Source: Nocardioides massiliensis (GTDB taxonomy: Bacteria; Actinomycetota; Actinomycetes; Propionibacteriales; Nocardioidaceae). Taken from it: a stretch of DNA of 64,000 nucleotides. Position numbers and translations under genes: made by a program. Below, piece by piece: positions 41,894 to 51,914 of this stretch. Numbering within the stretch: position 1 is the first letter of the stretch; every line of letters begins with the position of its first letter. The notes beneath the pieces are model-generated. The model saw only the letters and a list, made by a program, of their open reading frames with translations, was not told the origin of the DNA and made no database searches. Location: assembly GCF_030811215.1 (NCBI RefSeq), contig NZ_JAUSQM010000001.1:2666001-2730000 (forward strand). The letters are read 5' to 3'.

Positions 41894-42375
41894 CACTCGA
41901 TCCCGTGCCGGCGCAGGATGGCGTCGATGTCGTCCATGCCGTCGTCGGCCGCCGCACCGGTCTGGGACGCAGCCGGCTTGGCGCTGCGACGCCCCTCGAC
42001 CGCGGTGTCCCTCGACCGACGGGGCTCCTCGACCACCCGGGGCGCACGCCGCGTCCCGACGCCGCGGGCACGCAGGAAGCCGGCGACGACCCAGAGCACG
42101 ACCGCGACACCCAGGAGAGCGACCCCGGTCCACACCATCGGGCTGAAGGTCAGCCGCGTCACGAACGACACCACCGCGTCCCCGATCTCCCACAGCATCC
42201 GGATGGCGCCGGTGAGGTACGCCGCAGCGGGCAGCAGGGTGACGGCGAAGGCGCGCAGCCCGGCGACGGCGCCACGGCGCCGCCACACCAGGGCGGTCAC
42301 CGCCAGCCCGACGGCGGTCAGCACGGCGGTCAGGACCTGCCAGGTCGTCCGGTCGAAGGCACTGTCGAACTCCAT
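41893..42375 (-). CDS. Small multi-pass membrane protein with DDIDAILRRHGIE tail
   Basis: The 160-aa product has about three hydrophobic segments (VLTAVLTAVGLAVTALV, LRAFAVTLLPAAAYLTGAI, WTGVALLGVAVVLWVVAGF). A basic Ser/Arg-rich cytoplasmic region follows. It ends with an acidic-to-basic helix DDIDAILRRHGIE that resembles short tails seen in other actinobacterial membrane proteins. ATG at 42375 has GGGAGG 8 nt upstream; the GTG 6 nt earlier is too close to it. First gene of the minus-strand trio. Function unknown. Confidence 0.65.
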   Translation of the reverse strand: MEFDSAFDRTTWQVLTAVLTAVGLAVTALVWRRRGAVAGLRAFAVTLLPAAAYLTGAIRMLWEIGDAVVSFVTRLTFSPMVWTGVALLGVAVVLWVVAGFLRARGVGTRRAPRVVEEPRRSRDTAVEGRRSAKPAASQTGAAADDGMDDIDAILRRHGIE

Positions 42376-42436
42376 GGGCACAGCCTCCCAGACGGGGCCG
42401 CCTCGTGCTGCGCGCCGGGCCCTCCACCCGGGCTGA

Positions 42437-42442
42437 GAGACT
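42437..42442 (+). promoter_or_regulatory. Possible -10 (GAGACT) for the sseB-like gene
   Basis: Fits nAnnnT and ends 6 nt before the GTG at 42449; leaderless spacing. Weak hexamer. Confidence 0.3.
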
Positions 42443-42448
42443 GGGGTC

Positions 42449-42991
42449 GTGAGCGGACCACAGGCGCGATCGATCCCGGACCCGGGGTTCCCCGACGACG
42501 CGGGGGAGGTGGACCCGCACCTGCGGGCGGCGCTGGACGTCTATGCCCAGGCGCCCGACGCACCCGGGGCGGCGTACGACGTCATCGCCGTCCTGCAGGA
42601 CACCCGGCTCCTCGTCCCGGTCGTCGCGCTGCTCGGCGAGGTCGAGGTCGGGGCCCACGGGTTGGCCCAGGAGAAGACCGCCGACATGGCGGCGGTGCTC
42701 ATGCAGGGCCGCGACGGGCGCCAGGCGCTGCTGTCGTTCACCGGCCTGGAGCCCCTGCAGACCTGGAACCCCGAGGCGCGTCCGGTGCCGGTGTCGGCGA
42801 TGGACGCCGCGCGCTCGGCTCGCCAGGACGGCGCGGCCGCGTTGCTGGTCGACGTCGCCGGTCCGGTGCTGTTCGTCGTCGAGGGCGAGGACCTGCAGGC
42901 CCTCGCCGACGGCTGGCGCCTCACCCGACTCGAGGGCCGCTGGGCCTGGGTCGCGGCGACCGATTCGCCAGGCACCGCGTCCCCGCGCTAG
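42449..42991 (+). CDS. SseB-family protein
   Basis: The 180-aa product has the SseB N-terminal fold: [54 protein letters not shown] (quoted in part: [18 protein letters not shown]) and [26 protein letters not shown]. SseB-like genes typically sit just upstream of infC in actinobacteria (recalled). Function poorly known. Its TAG stop is part of a TAGACT that may be the infC-operon -10. Confidence 0.85.
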   Translation: MSGPQARSIPDPGFPDDAGEVDPHLRAALDVYAQAPDAPGAAYDVIAVLQDTRLLVPVVALLGEVEVGAHGLAQEKTADMAAVLMQGRDGRQALLSFTGLEPLQTWNPEARPVPVSAMDAARSARQDGAAALLVDVAGPVLFVVEGEDLQALADGWRLTRLEGRWAWVAATDSPGTASPR

Positions 42992-43265
42992 ACTTGCCGA
43001 GACGTTCTTCCCGCGTGCCGGGAAGGAGATAAGCGGAGGGCTCGCCCTTCCACCCGCACCGACCGCGAGGTCGTCGGGTTCCGGTCATGATCATCCCCTG
43101 GTGGGGTGCTCGTGGGGGTCGCACCCACCGTGCGGCCGTGAGGCTTCCGCTCGTCGTCGCGGAAGCCTTTCTTGGTTTCCGGCGTTGTCCGCTACGGACA
43201 CCGCTGGAGGCGCCAGACTCCTCGCCGCGGCGGTCCGGCCCGCTCGACCCACCCCAGGAGGACCC
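42989..43265 (+). promoter_or_regulatory. Long structured leader of the infC-rpmI-rplT operon
   Basis: A -10 (TAGACT, 42989-42994) predicts a leader of about 265 nt. Visible structures are GGTGG-GTGC/GCACCCACC (43102-43129 region) and the terminator hairpin listed separately. AGGAGG (43256-43261) lies 4 nt before the ATC start of infC. A long leader with an intrinsic-terminator-like hairpin fits attenuation control, known for infC-rpmI-rplT in other bacteria through L20; an L20 site is not demonstrated here. Confidence 0.6.
43141..43172 (+). terminator. Intrinsic terminator/attenuator in the infC leader
   Basis: A perfect 10-bp stem AGGCTTCCGC / GCGGAAGCCT with an 8-nt loop is followed by TTTCTT. 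It is the clearest Rho-independent-type hairpin in the window and lies about 100 nt before infC inside the same leader, so it is probably an attenuator. Confidence 0.7.
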
Positions 43266-43940
43266 ATCAGCACTGACCTGCGCATCAACGACCGGATCCG
43301 CGTACCCGAGGTTCGGCTCGTCGGCCCCAACGGAGAGACCGTGGGCATCGTCGCCACCAACGACGCGCTCCGGCTCGCGCAGGAGGCCGACCTCGACCTG
43401 GTCGAGGTCGCTCCGACCGCTCGTCCTCCGGTGTGCAAGCTCATGGACTACGGGAAGTTCAAGTACGAGAACGCCCAGAAGGCCCGTGACGCGCGCCGGA
43501 ACCAGACCAACACGGTCATCAAGGAGATGAAGCTCCGGCCGAAGATCGACCAGCACGACTACGAGACGAAGAAGGGCCACGTGGTCCGCTTCCTCAAGGC
43601 TGGCGACAAGGTCAAGATCACCATCATGTTCCGGGGTCGTGAGCAGCACCGTCCCGAGCTCGGGTTCCGGCTGCTGCAGCGGTTGGCCGAGGACGTGGAG
43701 GAGCTCGGCTTCGTGGAGTCCTCGCCGAAGCAGGACGGCCGCAACATGATCATGGTCCTGGGCCCGCACAAGAAGAAGTCCGAGGCCAAGGCCGAGGTCC
43801 AGGCCGAGAAGGCCGAGAAGGCCGCCGAGCGGGCAGCCGACAAGGCTGCCGAGCACGCGGAGCGCACGGCGAAGCCGGCCGTCAGCACGACGCAGAAGAA
43901 GGTCGGTCGCCGGTCGGAGAACATCGACCCCGACATGTGA
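43266..43940 (+). CDS. infC: Translation initiation factor IF-3 (ATC start)
   Basis: The 224-aa product begins [22 protein letters not shown], where IF-3 normally starts. The codon there is ATC, 4 nt after AGGAGG; no ATG or GTG lies at a suitable place. Non-canonical starts (AUU in E. coli) are the known basis of IF-3 autoregulation. N-domain [24 protein letters not shown], linker, C-domain [25 protein letters not shown] and [13 protein letters not shown]-type end (here [14 protein letters not shown]) are present. An Ala/Glu/Lys-rich tail of about 55 residues follows, as in actinobacteria. Confidence 0.92.
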   Translation: MSTDLRINDRIRVPEVRLVGPNGETVGIVATNDALRLAQEADLDLVEVAPTARPPVCKLMDYGKFKYENAQKARDARRNQTNTVIKEMKLRPKIDQHDYETKKGHVVRFLKAGDKVKITIMFRGREQHRPELGFRLLQRLAEDVEELGFVESSPKQDGRNMIMVLGPHKKKSEAKAEVQAEKAEKAAERAADKAAEHAERTAKPAVSTTQKKVGRRSENIDPDM

Positions 43941-44010
43941 GCCCGCACGTGGGCGACCCGCGACCGGGCCGCCACGTGGACGTACGAGACGACGAGTAGG
44001 AAGTCAGGCA

Positions 44011-44205
44011 ATGCCGAAGAACAAGACGCACTCCGGTGCGAGCAAGCGGTTCCGGGTCACGGGCTCGGGCAAGCTCCGTCGCGAGAAGGCGGGAATGCGC
44101 CACAACCTCGAGCACAAGGCCTCGAAGACCACCCGTCGACTGTCGGGCACGACCGAGGTCGCCAAGGCCGACGTCAAGAAGGCCCGCAAGCTGCTGGGTC
44201 GCTGA
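44011..44205 (+). CDS. rpmI: 50S ribosomal protein L35
   Basis: A 64-aa basic protein, [21 protein letters not shown], ending [20 protein letters not shown], matching L35 throughout. GTAGGAAGT upstream. Second gene of infC-rpmI-rplT. Confidence 0.96.
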   Translation: MPKNKTHSGASKRFRVTGSGKLRREKAGMRHNLEHKASKTTRRLSGTTEVAKADVKKARKLLGR

Positions 44206-44263
44206 GGCACCCGCACCTTCCCCCTCACCCACCCAGCTCATCTGTTGCACCAAGGAGTCACTA

Positions 44264-44656
44264 GTGGCACGCGTCAAGCGGGCGGTCAACGCCCAGAAGA
44301 AGCGCCGGGTCGTCCTCGAGCGCGCCTCCGGCTACCGGGGTCAGCGCTCGCGCCTGTACCGCAAGGCCAAGGAGCAGGTCACCCACTCGCTCGTCTACAG
44401 CTACAACGACCGTCGCAAGCGCAAGGGCGACTTCCGCAAGCTGTGGATCCAGCGCATCAACGCCGCGGCGCGCGCCGAGGGTCTGACCTACAACCGGTTC
44501 ATCCAGGGCCTCAAGGCCGCCGAGGTCGAGGTCGACCGCAAGATCCTCGCTGACCTCGCGGTCAACGACGCTGCGGCCTTCTCGGCCCTCGTGCAGGTCG
44601 CCAAGGACGCCCTCCCCGAGGACGTCAACGCCCCGCGGGCCGAGGCGTCCGCCTGA
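44264..44656 (+). CDS. rplT: 50S ribosomal protein L20
   Basis: The 130-aa product has [35 protein letters not shown] (quoted in part: [19 protein letters not shown]), [19 protein letters not shown] and [21 protein letters not shown] start with AAGGAG 7 nt upstream. L20 binds 23S rRNA early in assembly and represses its own operon in several bacteria. Confidence 0.97.
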   Translation: MARVKRAVNAQKKRRVVLERASGYRGQRSRLYRKAKEQVTHSLVYSYNDRRKRKGDFRKLWIQRINAAARAEGLTYNRFIQGLKAAEVEVDRKILADLAVNDAAAFSALVQVAKDALPEDVNAPRAEASA

Positions 44657-44673
44657 GCGCAGGAGCGCCTCGC

Positions 44674-45567
44674 GTGGGCCCCGGCCCGGACGACGAGCCC
44701 GACACCGGGCTCGTCTCCGTGCTGGGTGTCCGCAACTCACGTGTGAAGACGGCACGGCGGTTCCACCGCCGTGCCGTCCGCATGCAGGAGCGGATGTTCC
44801 TCGTCGAGGGCCCCAAGGCGCTGGCCGAGGCCCTCGACGTCCCGGGCTGCCTGGTCGAGGTGTTCGTGGCTCCCGAGGCCGCCACGGTGCACGCGACCCT
44901 GCTCACCGCGGTGGAGGAGGCCGGGGCCGTCGTACGCCGGGTCGACGACGCCGCGCTGGCCTCGCTCGCCGACACGGTCACCCCGCAGGGCGTGGTGGCG
45001 GTGTGCCGGTTCCTCGACCGTCCGCTCGCGCACGTGCTCGACGGTCTCGCCGAGCACGCTGCCGGTACGCCGGGGGAGTCGCTCCCGCCCGTCGTCGCCG
45101 TCTGCGCCGACGTCCGGGACCCCGGCAACGCCGGCACCGTGATCCGGTGCGCCGACGCCGCCGGTGCTGCGGCGGCGGTGTTCGCCGGCACCTCGGTCGA
45201 CCCCTACAACCCCAAGGCCGTCCGGGCCAGCGTGGGCAGCCTCTTCCACCTGCCGGTCGCCCGCACCGACGACGTCCTGGAGACGATCGAGACGCTGCGG
45301 GCCGCAGGCCTGCAGGTGCTGGCCGCCGACGGCTCCGGTCCCGACGACCTGGAGGAGCTCGCCGACGCCGGCGTCCTCGGGGTCGCCACCGCCTGGGTCT
45401 TCGGCAACGAGGCCCACGGCCTCGACCCCGCCATCGCGCAGGCCTGCGACCGTCGGGTCGCGATCCCGATCCACGGCCGCGCCGAGAGCCTCAACCTGGC
45501 GACCGCCGCTGCGCTGTGCCTCTACGCCTCCGCGCGCGCCCTGCGTCGATCGAGTGAGCGCCGATGA
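44674..45567 (+). CDS. SpoU/TrmH-family RNA 2'-O-methyltransferase
   Basis: The 297-aa product has an N-terminal L30e-like substrate-binding domain (VKTARRFHRRAVRMQERMFLVEG). The knotted SPOUT domain shows all three motifs: DPGNAGTVIRCADAAG (motif 1), AWVFGNEAHGL (motif 2) and IPIHGRAESLNLATAAAL (motif 3). It probably methylates 23S rRNA, as proteins at this locus (after rplT) usually do; the exact site is not known. GTG start 18 nt after rplT. Confidence 0.9.
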   Translation: MGPGPDDEPDTGLVSVLGVRNSRVKTARRFHRRAVRMQERMFLVEGPKALAEALDVPGCLVEVFVAPEAATVHATLLTAVEEAGAVVRRVDDAALASLADTVTPQGVVAVCRFLDRPLAHVLDGLAEHAAGTPGESLPPVVAVCADVRDPGNAGTVIRCADAAGAAAAVFAGTSVDPYNPKAVRASVGSLFHLPVARTDDVLETIETLRAAGLQVLAADGSGPDDLEELADAGVLGVATAWVFGNEAHGLDPAIAQACDRRVAIPIHGRAESLNLATAAALCLYASARALRRSSERR

Positions 45568-45578
45568 GGGAGCGCCGA

Positions 45579-45584
45579 TAGCGT
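45579..45584 (+). promoter_or_regulatory. -10 (TAGCGT) for the histidine kinase, leaderless spacing
   Basis: Ends 6 nt before the GTG at 45591; the predicted +1 falls on the start codon. No Shine-Dalgarno. Confidence 0.45.
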
Positions 45585-45590
45585 GCAGCT

Positions 45591-46667
45591 GTGACACCAC
45601 CGCACCGGACTCCTGCTGCCGACCTCGACCTCGGCGAGGTCCTCGACCAGCTGACCGACGGTGTCGTCGTCGCGGATGCCGACGGTCGCGTCCGCTACGT
45701 CTCGGCCGTGGCGGCGACCATGCTCGAGGTCGACCGCGACGACGTGCTGGGGCGCGACCTGGGTGAGGTCGTGGCGCTGCAGGACCAGGAGGGTCGCGAC
45801 TGGTTCGGCGACAACGCGCCGTACGCCGGACTCTCCACCCGCAGCACCCTCACCGAGCAGGCGTGGCTGCTGCGCAGCGGCGTCGAGGTGCTCGTCACGG
45901 CCCGGCTGATCCGCAGCCAGGCCGGCGGGCCGGTCGAGCGCGTGGTCGTGAGCCTGCGCTCGGGACGCTGGCGCGAACGCCTCGACCGCGAGCGCTCGGA
46001 CCTCGTCGCGACCGTCGCCCACGAGCTGCGCTCGCCGCTGACCGGCGTCAAGGGCTTCGTGCGCACCCTGCTGACGAAGTGGGACCGGCTCAACGACGAC
46101 CAGAAGAAGCTCATGCTGACGACCGTCCACTCCGACGCCGACCGGCTCACCCGGTTGATCGCGGAGCTGCTCGACGTCGCCCGCATCGACACCGGTCGGC
46201 TCTCGCTCTTCCCGCGCCCGGTGGCCACGCTCGACCTCGTGACCCGAGCGGTCGAGAGCGTCCGCGCGGCGACCTCCCGCACGATCGAGGTCGCCGGACC
46301 GGCCGAGGAGCTGCCGCGGATCTTCGCCGACCCCGACAAGTTCCTGCAGGTCCTCACCAACGTCCTGGAGAACGCCGTCCGCCACGGCGACGGGCGGGTG
46401 CTGGTGACCCTGGCCGCGCCGGGCGAGGTCGATGGACCCGTGGCGATCACCGTCGACGACGAGGGGGAGGGCATCGCCCCGGAGATCCGCCGGCGAGCGT
46501 TCACGAAGTTCTGGCAGCACGGCGGGCGGGGTGGGTCCGGGCTCGGGCTCTACATCGTCAACGGACTCACCCGCGCCCACGGCGGGACCGTGGAGATCGG
46601 TGACGCACCCGGCGGAGGCGCCCGGGTCGTCATCGCCTGGCCCACCGACGACCGGCGCGCGGGCTAG
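45591..46667 (+). CDS. Soluble orphan PAS histidine kinase
   Basis: The 358-aa product has a PAS domain (about 15-125: LDQLTDGVVVADADGRVRYVS). HisKA follows with the phospho-acceptor H144 in VAHELRSPLTGVKGF. HATPase_c has the N box (NVLENAVRHGDG), G1 (VDDEGEGI) and G2 (GRGGSGLGLYIVNGL). No membrane helix is present, so it senses a cytoplasmic signal. No response regulator is in the window. Overall similar to the soluble PAS kinases found next to pheST in many actinobacteria (recalled). Likely leaderless. Confidence 0.9.
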   Translation: MTPPHRTPAADLDLGEVLDQLTDGVVVADADGRVRYVSAVAATMLEVDRDDVLGRDLGEVVALQDQEGRDWFGDNAPYAGLSTRSTLTEQAWLLRSGVEVLVTARLIRSQAGGPVERVVVSLRSGRWRERLDRERSDLVATVAHELRSPLTGVKGFVRTLLTKWDRLNDDQKKLMLTTVHSDADRLTRLIAELLDVARIDTGRLSLFPRPVATLDLVTRAVESVRAATSRTIEVAGPAEELPRIFADPDKFLQVLTNVLENAVRHGDGRVLVTLAAPGEVDGPVAITVDDEGEGIAPEIRRRAFTKFWQHGGRGGSGLGLYIVNGLTRAHGGTVEIGDAPGGGARVVIAWPTDDRRAG

Positions 46668-46671
46668 TTCC

Positions 46672-46677
46672 TAGAAT
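46672..46677 (+). promoter_or_regulatory. Probable -10 (TAGAAT) for pheST
   Basis: Near-consensus hexamer 4 nt after the kinase stop. It predicts a leader of about 70 nt to the pheS ATG at 46754. An ATG at 46682 lies too close to be used. No T-box or Phe-rich leader peptide was seen. Confidence 0.45.
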
Positions 46678-46753
46678 CCGCATGCAGGGTCTCGCGCCCG
46701 ACCACCGCGAGCCGCACCCGAAGCTGCACCACGAGGCGCACCGAAAGGCAACG

Positions 46754-47863
46754 ATGTCCGGCCCCAACTCCGAGTACGACCCCGTCGAGGTGACCCCGCT
46801 GAAGGCGGAGCAGGTCGCGCTGATGCGGGACGAGGCGCTGGCGGCGATCGCGGCCGCGGCCGACCTCGAGCAGCTCAAGCAGGTGCGGCTGGACCACACC
46901 GGGGACCGCTCCCCGCTGGCCCTGGCCAACCGGGAGATCGGTGCACTGCCGCCGCAGGCGCGCAAGGAGGCCGGCCAACGCGTGGGCCAGGCGCGCGGCG
47001 CGGTCAGCAAGGCACTCGCCGAGCGGACCGAGGTGCTGGAGGCCGAGCACGAGGCGCGGATGCTGGTCGAGGAGACGGTCGACGTCACCCTGCCGACCGC
47101 GCGGGCGCGGCGCGGTGCCCGTCACCCCCTGACCACGGGCGCGGAGAAGATCGCCGACGTCTTCGTCGCCATGGGCTGGGAGGTCGCCGAGGGCCCGGTC
47201 GTCGAGGCCGAATGGCTCAACTTCGACGCCCTCAACCTCGGCCCGGACCACCCCGCGCGCACGATGCAGGACACCTTCTGGACCGAGCCGGCCGACAACC
47301 ACGTCGTGCTGCGCACCCACACCTCGCCGGTGCAGGCGCGCACGATGCTCACGCGCGAGCCACCCTTCTACGTCGTCTGCCCCGGGCGGGTCTTCCGCAC
47401 CGACGAGTACGACGCCACCCACTCGCCGATGTTCCACCAGGTCGAGGGTCTGGCGATCGACGAGGGCATCACGATGGCCCACCTCAAGGGCACGCTCGAC
47501 CACTTCGCCGCGCGGATGTTCGGCGAGGGGATCAGCACCCGGTTCCGCCCGTCGTACTTCCCCTTCACCGAGCCCAGCGCCGAAGTCGACCTGATCTGCT
47601 TCGTGTGTCGGGGCGCCGGGAGCGCCGAGGACGGCACGACGTGCCGCACCTGTCGCGGTGAGGGCTGGATCGAGTGGGGCGGGTGCGGCGTGGTCAACCC
47701 GCGGGTGCTGCGCGCCTGCGGCGTGGACGCGGACCGGTTCACCGGCTTCGCCTTCGGCATGGGCATCGACCGCACGCTCATGTTCCGCCACGGGATCGAG
47801 GACCTGCGCTACATGTTCGAAGGCGACCAGCGGTTCGCCACGACCTTCGGGAGTGACCTCTAG
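46754..47863 (+). CDS. pheS: Phenylalanyl-tRNA synthetase alpha subunit
   Basis: Class II catalytic subunit of the alpha2-beta2 enzyme. The 369-aa product has an N-terminal coiled coil binding tRNA-Phe (about 15-95). Class II motif 1 follows (VFVAMGWEVAEGPVVE), then motif 2 (RVFRTDEYDATHSPMFHQVEGL) and motif 3 (GFAFGMGIDRTLMFRHG). A CFVC...CRTC zinc-ribbon-like insert, common in bacterial PheS, is present. The ATG at 46754 has AAAGG 5 nt upstream; the frame extends to 46682 but the extra 24 residues are not PheS-like. Confidence 0.96.
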   Translation: MSGPNSEYDPVEVTPLKAEQVALMRDEALAAIAAAADLEQLKQVRLDHTGDRSPLALANREIGALPPQARKEAGQRVGQARGAVSKALAERTEVLEAEHEARMLVEETVDVTLPTARARRGARHPLTTGAEKIADVFVAMGWEVAEGPVVEAEWLNFDALNLGPDHPARTMQDTFWTEPADNHVVLRTHTSPVQARTMLTREPPFYVVCPGRVFRTDEYDATHSPMFHQVEGLAIDEGITMAHLKGTLDHFAARMFGEGISTRFRPSYFPFTEPSAEVDLICFVCRGAGSAEDGTTCRTCRGEGWIEWGGCGVVNPRVLRACGVDADRFTGFAFGMGIDRTLMFRHGIEDLRYMFEGDQRFATTFGSDL

Positions 47864-50362
47864 ATGCGCGCGCCGGTCAGCTGGATCCGTGAGTACGCCG
47901 CCCTGCCCGCCGAGGCGTCGAGCGAGGAGATCGCGAAGCGCCTCACGGCGCTCGGTCTCAAGCTCGAGGCGCTCGAGGTCGGCGGTGCCGACATCACCGG
48001 CCCGCTCGTCGTCGGCCGCGTGCTGACGATGGAGCCGGAGCCGCAGAAGAACGGCAAGACCATCAACTGGTGCACCGTCGACGTCGGTGACGCCAACGGC
48101 ACCGGAGAGCCCCAGGGCATCGTCTGCGGCGCGCACAACTTCGCGCCCGGCGACCTCGTCGTCGTCGTGCTGCCCGGCGGCGTCCTGCCCGGTGGTTTCG
48201 CGATCTCCGCGCGCAAGACCTACGGCCACGTCTCGGCCGGGATGATCTGCTCCGCCCGCGAGCTGGGCCTCGGCGAGGATCATGACGGGATCATCGTGCT
48301 GCCGGCCGACGCCGGAGAGCCCGGTGACGACGCGTTCGAGGTCCTCGGTCTGCGCGAGGACGTCATCGAGATGGAGATCAACCCCGACCGTGCCTACGCG
48401 CTCTCGCTGCGCGGCGTGGCCCGGGAGGCGGCGATGGCCTTCGGCGTCGGGTTCACCGACCCGGTCGACCGCGCTGTGCCTGCGGCGAACGACGAGGGCC
48501 ACCCCGTCGTCGTCGACGACCCCGAGGGCTGCCCGGTCTTCGTCGCGCGCGTCGTCGAGGGCTTCGACCCGACGGCCGCGACCCCCGACTGGATGGCCCG
48601 GCGCATCGTCCAGGCGGGCATGCGCCCGATCTCGCTCGCCGTCGACGTCACCAACTACGTGATGCTCGAGACCGGTCGGCCCATCCACGGCTACGACGCC
48701 GACAAGGTGGCCGGGGCGCTGCGCATCCGGCGCGCGAGCGAGGGGGAGCGGCTCACCACGCTCGACGGCACGCAGCGGGTGCTGTCGGCTGAGGACCTCG
48801 TCGTCACCGACGACACCGGCGCGATCGGCCTGGGCGGCGTCATGGGTGGCGAGGCCACCGAGATGTCTGACACCACGTCGCGCGTCCTCGTCGAGGCGGC
48901 CCACTGGGACCCGGTCGCGATGTTCCGCACCGGACGTCGCCACAAGATCACCTCGGAGGCCGGCAAGCGCAACGAGCGCGGTGCCGACCCCGCCACCTGC
49001 GAGGCTGCCGCCGACCGGGTCGTCGAGCTGCTGACGACGTACGGCGGGGGCGCCGCCGCCGAGGGCGTCACGGTCGTCGGCTCGCTGCCGGCGCGCCGCA
49101 CCGTACGGATGGCCGCCGATCTCCCGGCACGCGTGACGGGGCTGACCGTCGACGCCGCCACCACGGTGGCGCACCTCGAGGCGGTCGGCTGCACCGTCGA
49201 GCGCGACGGCGACGACGTCCTCGCCACCGTCCCGCTGTGGCGCCCTGATCTCAGCGACCCGTTCGATCTTGTCGAGGAGGTCGCCCGGATCGTCGGCTAC
49301 GACCAGGTGCCGGCCGTGCTCCCGCGCCCGCTCGGTGGCCGCGGCCTGACCCGTCAGCAGCAGCTGCGCCGTCGCGCCGGACGCCTGCTCGCGGGTGCGG
49401 GTCTGACCGAGGTCGTCAGCATGCCGTTCGTCGGCGAGGCCGACCTCGACGCGCTCGAGCTGCCGAAGGACGACGACCGGCGCCGCAGCGTGCCCCTGGC
49501 GAACCCGCTCTCGGCCGAGCAGCCCGGCTACACGGCCACGCTGCTGCCCGGCATCCTGCGCGCGGCCGCCCGCAACGTCGGTCGGGGTGCCGAGGGGGTC
49601 GCGATCTACGAGACCGCCACGGTCGCCTTCGCTACCGAGGGGCCCGGTGCCGAGGCGCCGATCTATGGCGTGGACGCCCGCCCGAGCGAGGCGGAGTTCG
49701 CGACGCTCGACGCTGCGCTCCCGCGCCAGCCGCAGCACCTCGCCGTCGTGCTGGCCGGTCCGCGCGAGCTGGCCGGGTGGTACGGCCCGGGACGCGACGC
49801 CGACTGGGCCGATGCCCTCGACGTCGTCCACCGCCTGGCCGAGGACCTCCACGTCGAGCTCGAGGTGGGCGCGGCGCAGGTCGCGCCGTGGCACCCGGGC
49901 CGCTGCGCCGAGATCCGCCTGACCGGCCCCGAGCCGGTCGTGCTGGGGCACGCAGGCGAGCTGCACCCGCGGGTCTGCGCGGCGCTCGACCTGCCCCGTC
50001 ATACGTCCGCGGTGGAGATCGACCTCGACGCCCTGCTCGCCGCGGCCCCGGAGGTCGTGACCGGCCCCGTCCTGTCGTCGTTCCCGGTGGCCAAGGAGGA
50101 CGTCGCGCTGGTGGTCCCGGCCGACGTGCCGGCAGGCACCGTGGAGCAGGCGTTGCGCGACGGCGCCGGTGCGCTGCTGGAGTCGGTGCGGCTCTTCGAC
50201 GTCTACGTGGGCGAGCAGGTCCCCGACGGTCACCGCAGCCTGGCGTTTGCGCTCCGGCTCCGGGCACCTGACCGGACGCTCACCGACGAGGAGGCGGCAG
50301 CGGCGCGTGACGGGGCGGTCGCCCGTGCGGTCGCGGTGTGCGGGGCGCAGCAGCGCGGCTAG
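47864..50362 (+). CDS. pheT: Phenylalanyl-tRNA synthetase beta subunit
   Basis: The 832-aa product starts MRAPVSWIREYAALP directly after the pheS stop. Domains in order: EMAP-like tRNA-binding fold (about 45-155, VGRVLTMEPEPQKNGKTINWCTVDVG in part), B3/B4 editing domain (about 210-395), B5 DNA-binding-like domain (about 405-475), the catalytic-like core (GLTEVVSMPFVG) and the C-terminal anticodon-binding FDX-ACB domain (VLSSFPVAKEDVALVVP to the end). Complete. Confidence 0.96.
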   Translation: MRAPVSWIREYAALPAEASSEEIAKRLTALGLKLEALEVGGADITGPLVVGRVLTMEPEPQKNGKTINWCTVDVGDANGTGEPQGIVCGAHNFAPGDLVVVVLPGGVLPGGFAISARKTYGHVSAGMICSARELGLGEDHDGIIVLPADAGEPGDDAFEVLGLREDVIEMEINPDRAYALSLRGVAREAAMAFGVGFTDPVDRAVPAANDEGHPVVVDDPEGCPVFVARVVEGFDPTAATPDWMARRIVQAGMRPISLAVDVTNYVMLETGRPIHGYDADKVAGALRIRRASEGERLTTLDGTQRVLSAEDLVVTDDTGAIGLGGVMGGEATEMSDTTSRVLVEAAHWDPVAMFRTGRRHKITSEAGKRNERGADPATCEAAADRVVELLTTYGGGAAAEGVTVVGSLPARRTVRMAADLPARVTGLTVDAATTVAHLEAVGCTVERDGDDVLATVPLWRPDLSDPFDLVEEVARIVGYDQVPAVLPRPLGGRGLTRQQQLRRRAGRLLAGAGLTEVVSMPFVGEADLDALELPKDDDRRRSVPLANPLSAEQPGYTATLLPGILRAAARNVGRGAEGVAIYETATVAFATEGPGAEAPIYGVDARPSEAEFATLDAALPRQPQHLAVVLAGPRELAGWYGPGRDADWADALDVVHRLAEDLHVELEVGAAQVAPWHPGRCAEIRLTGPEPVVLGHAGELHPRVCAALDLPRHTSAVEIDLDALLAAAPEVVTGPVLSSFPVAKEDVALVVPADVPAGTVEQALRDGAGALLESVRLFDVYVGEQVPDGHRSLAFALRLRAPDRTLTDEEAAAARDGAVARAVAVCGAQQRG

Positions 50363-50429
50363 CCCGTCGTCCCGAAGCCGTCGGCGGCGCAGCGCACCGC
50401 GGGACCCCGATGTGCACACCTATGTGAGT

Positions 50430-51910
<1,481 letters not shown>

Positions 51911-51914
<4 letters not shown>

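Noticed and set aside
46682-46753. N-terminal extension of PheS from the ATG at 46682
   Set aside because: The ATG would lie 4 nt after the -10 hexamer, and the extra residues are not PheS-like; the ATG at 46754 has a ribosome-binding site.
47580-47690. CxxC cluster in PheS as a foreign insertion
   Set aside because: A zinc-ribbon-like segment at this place is common in bacterial PheS.
46664-50419. 1251-codon open frame on the minus strand
   Set aside because: It is exactly antisense to pheS and pheT, is rich in Arg/Gly/His/Asp repeats and matches no family; a by-product of high GC at third positions.
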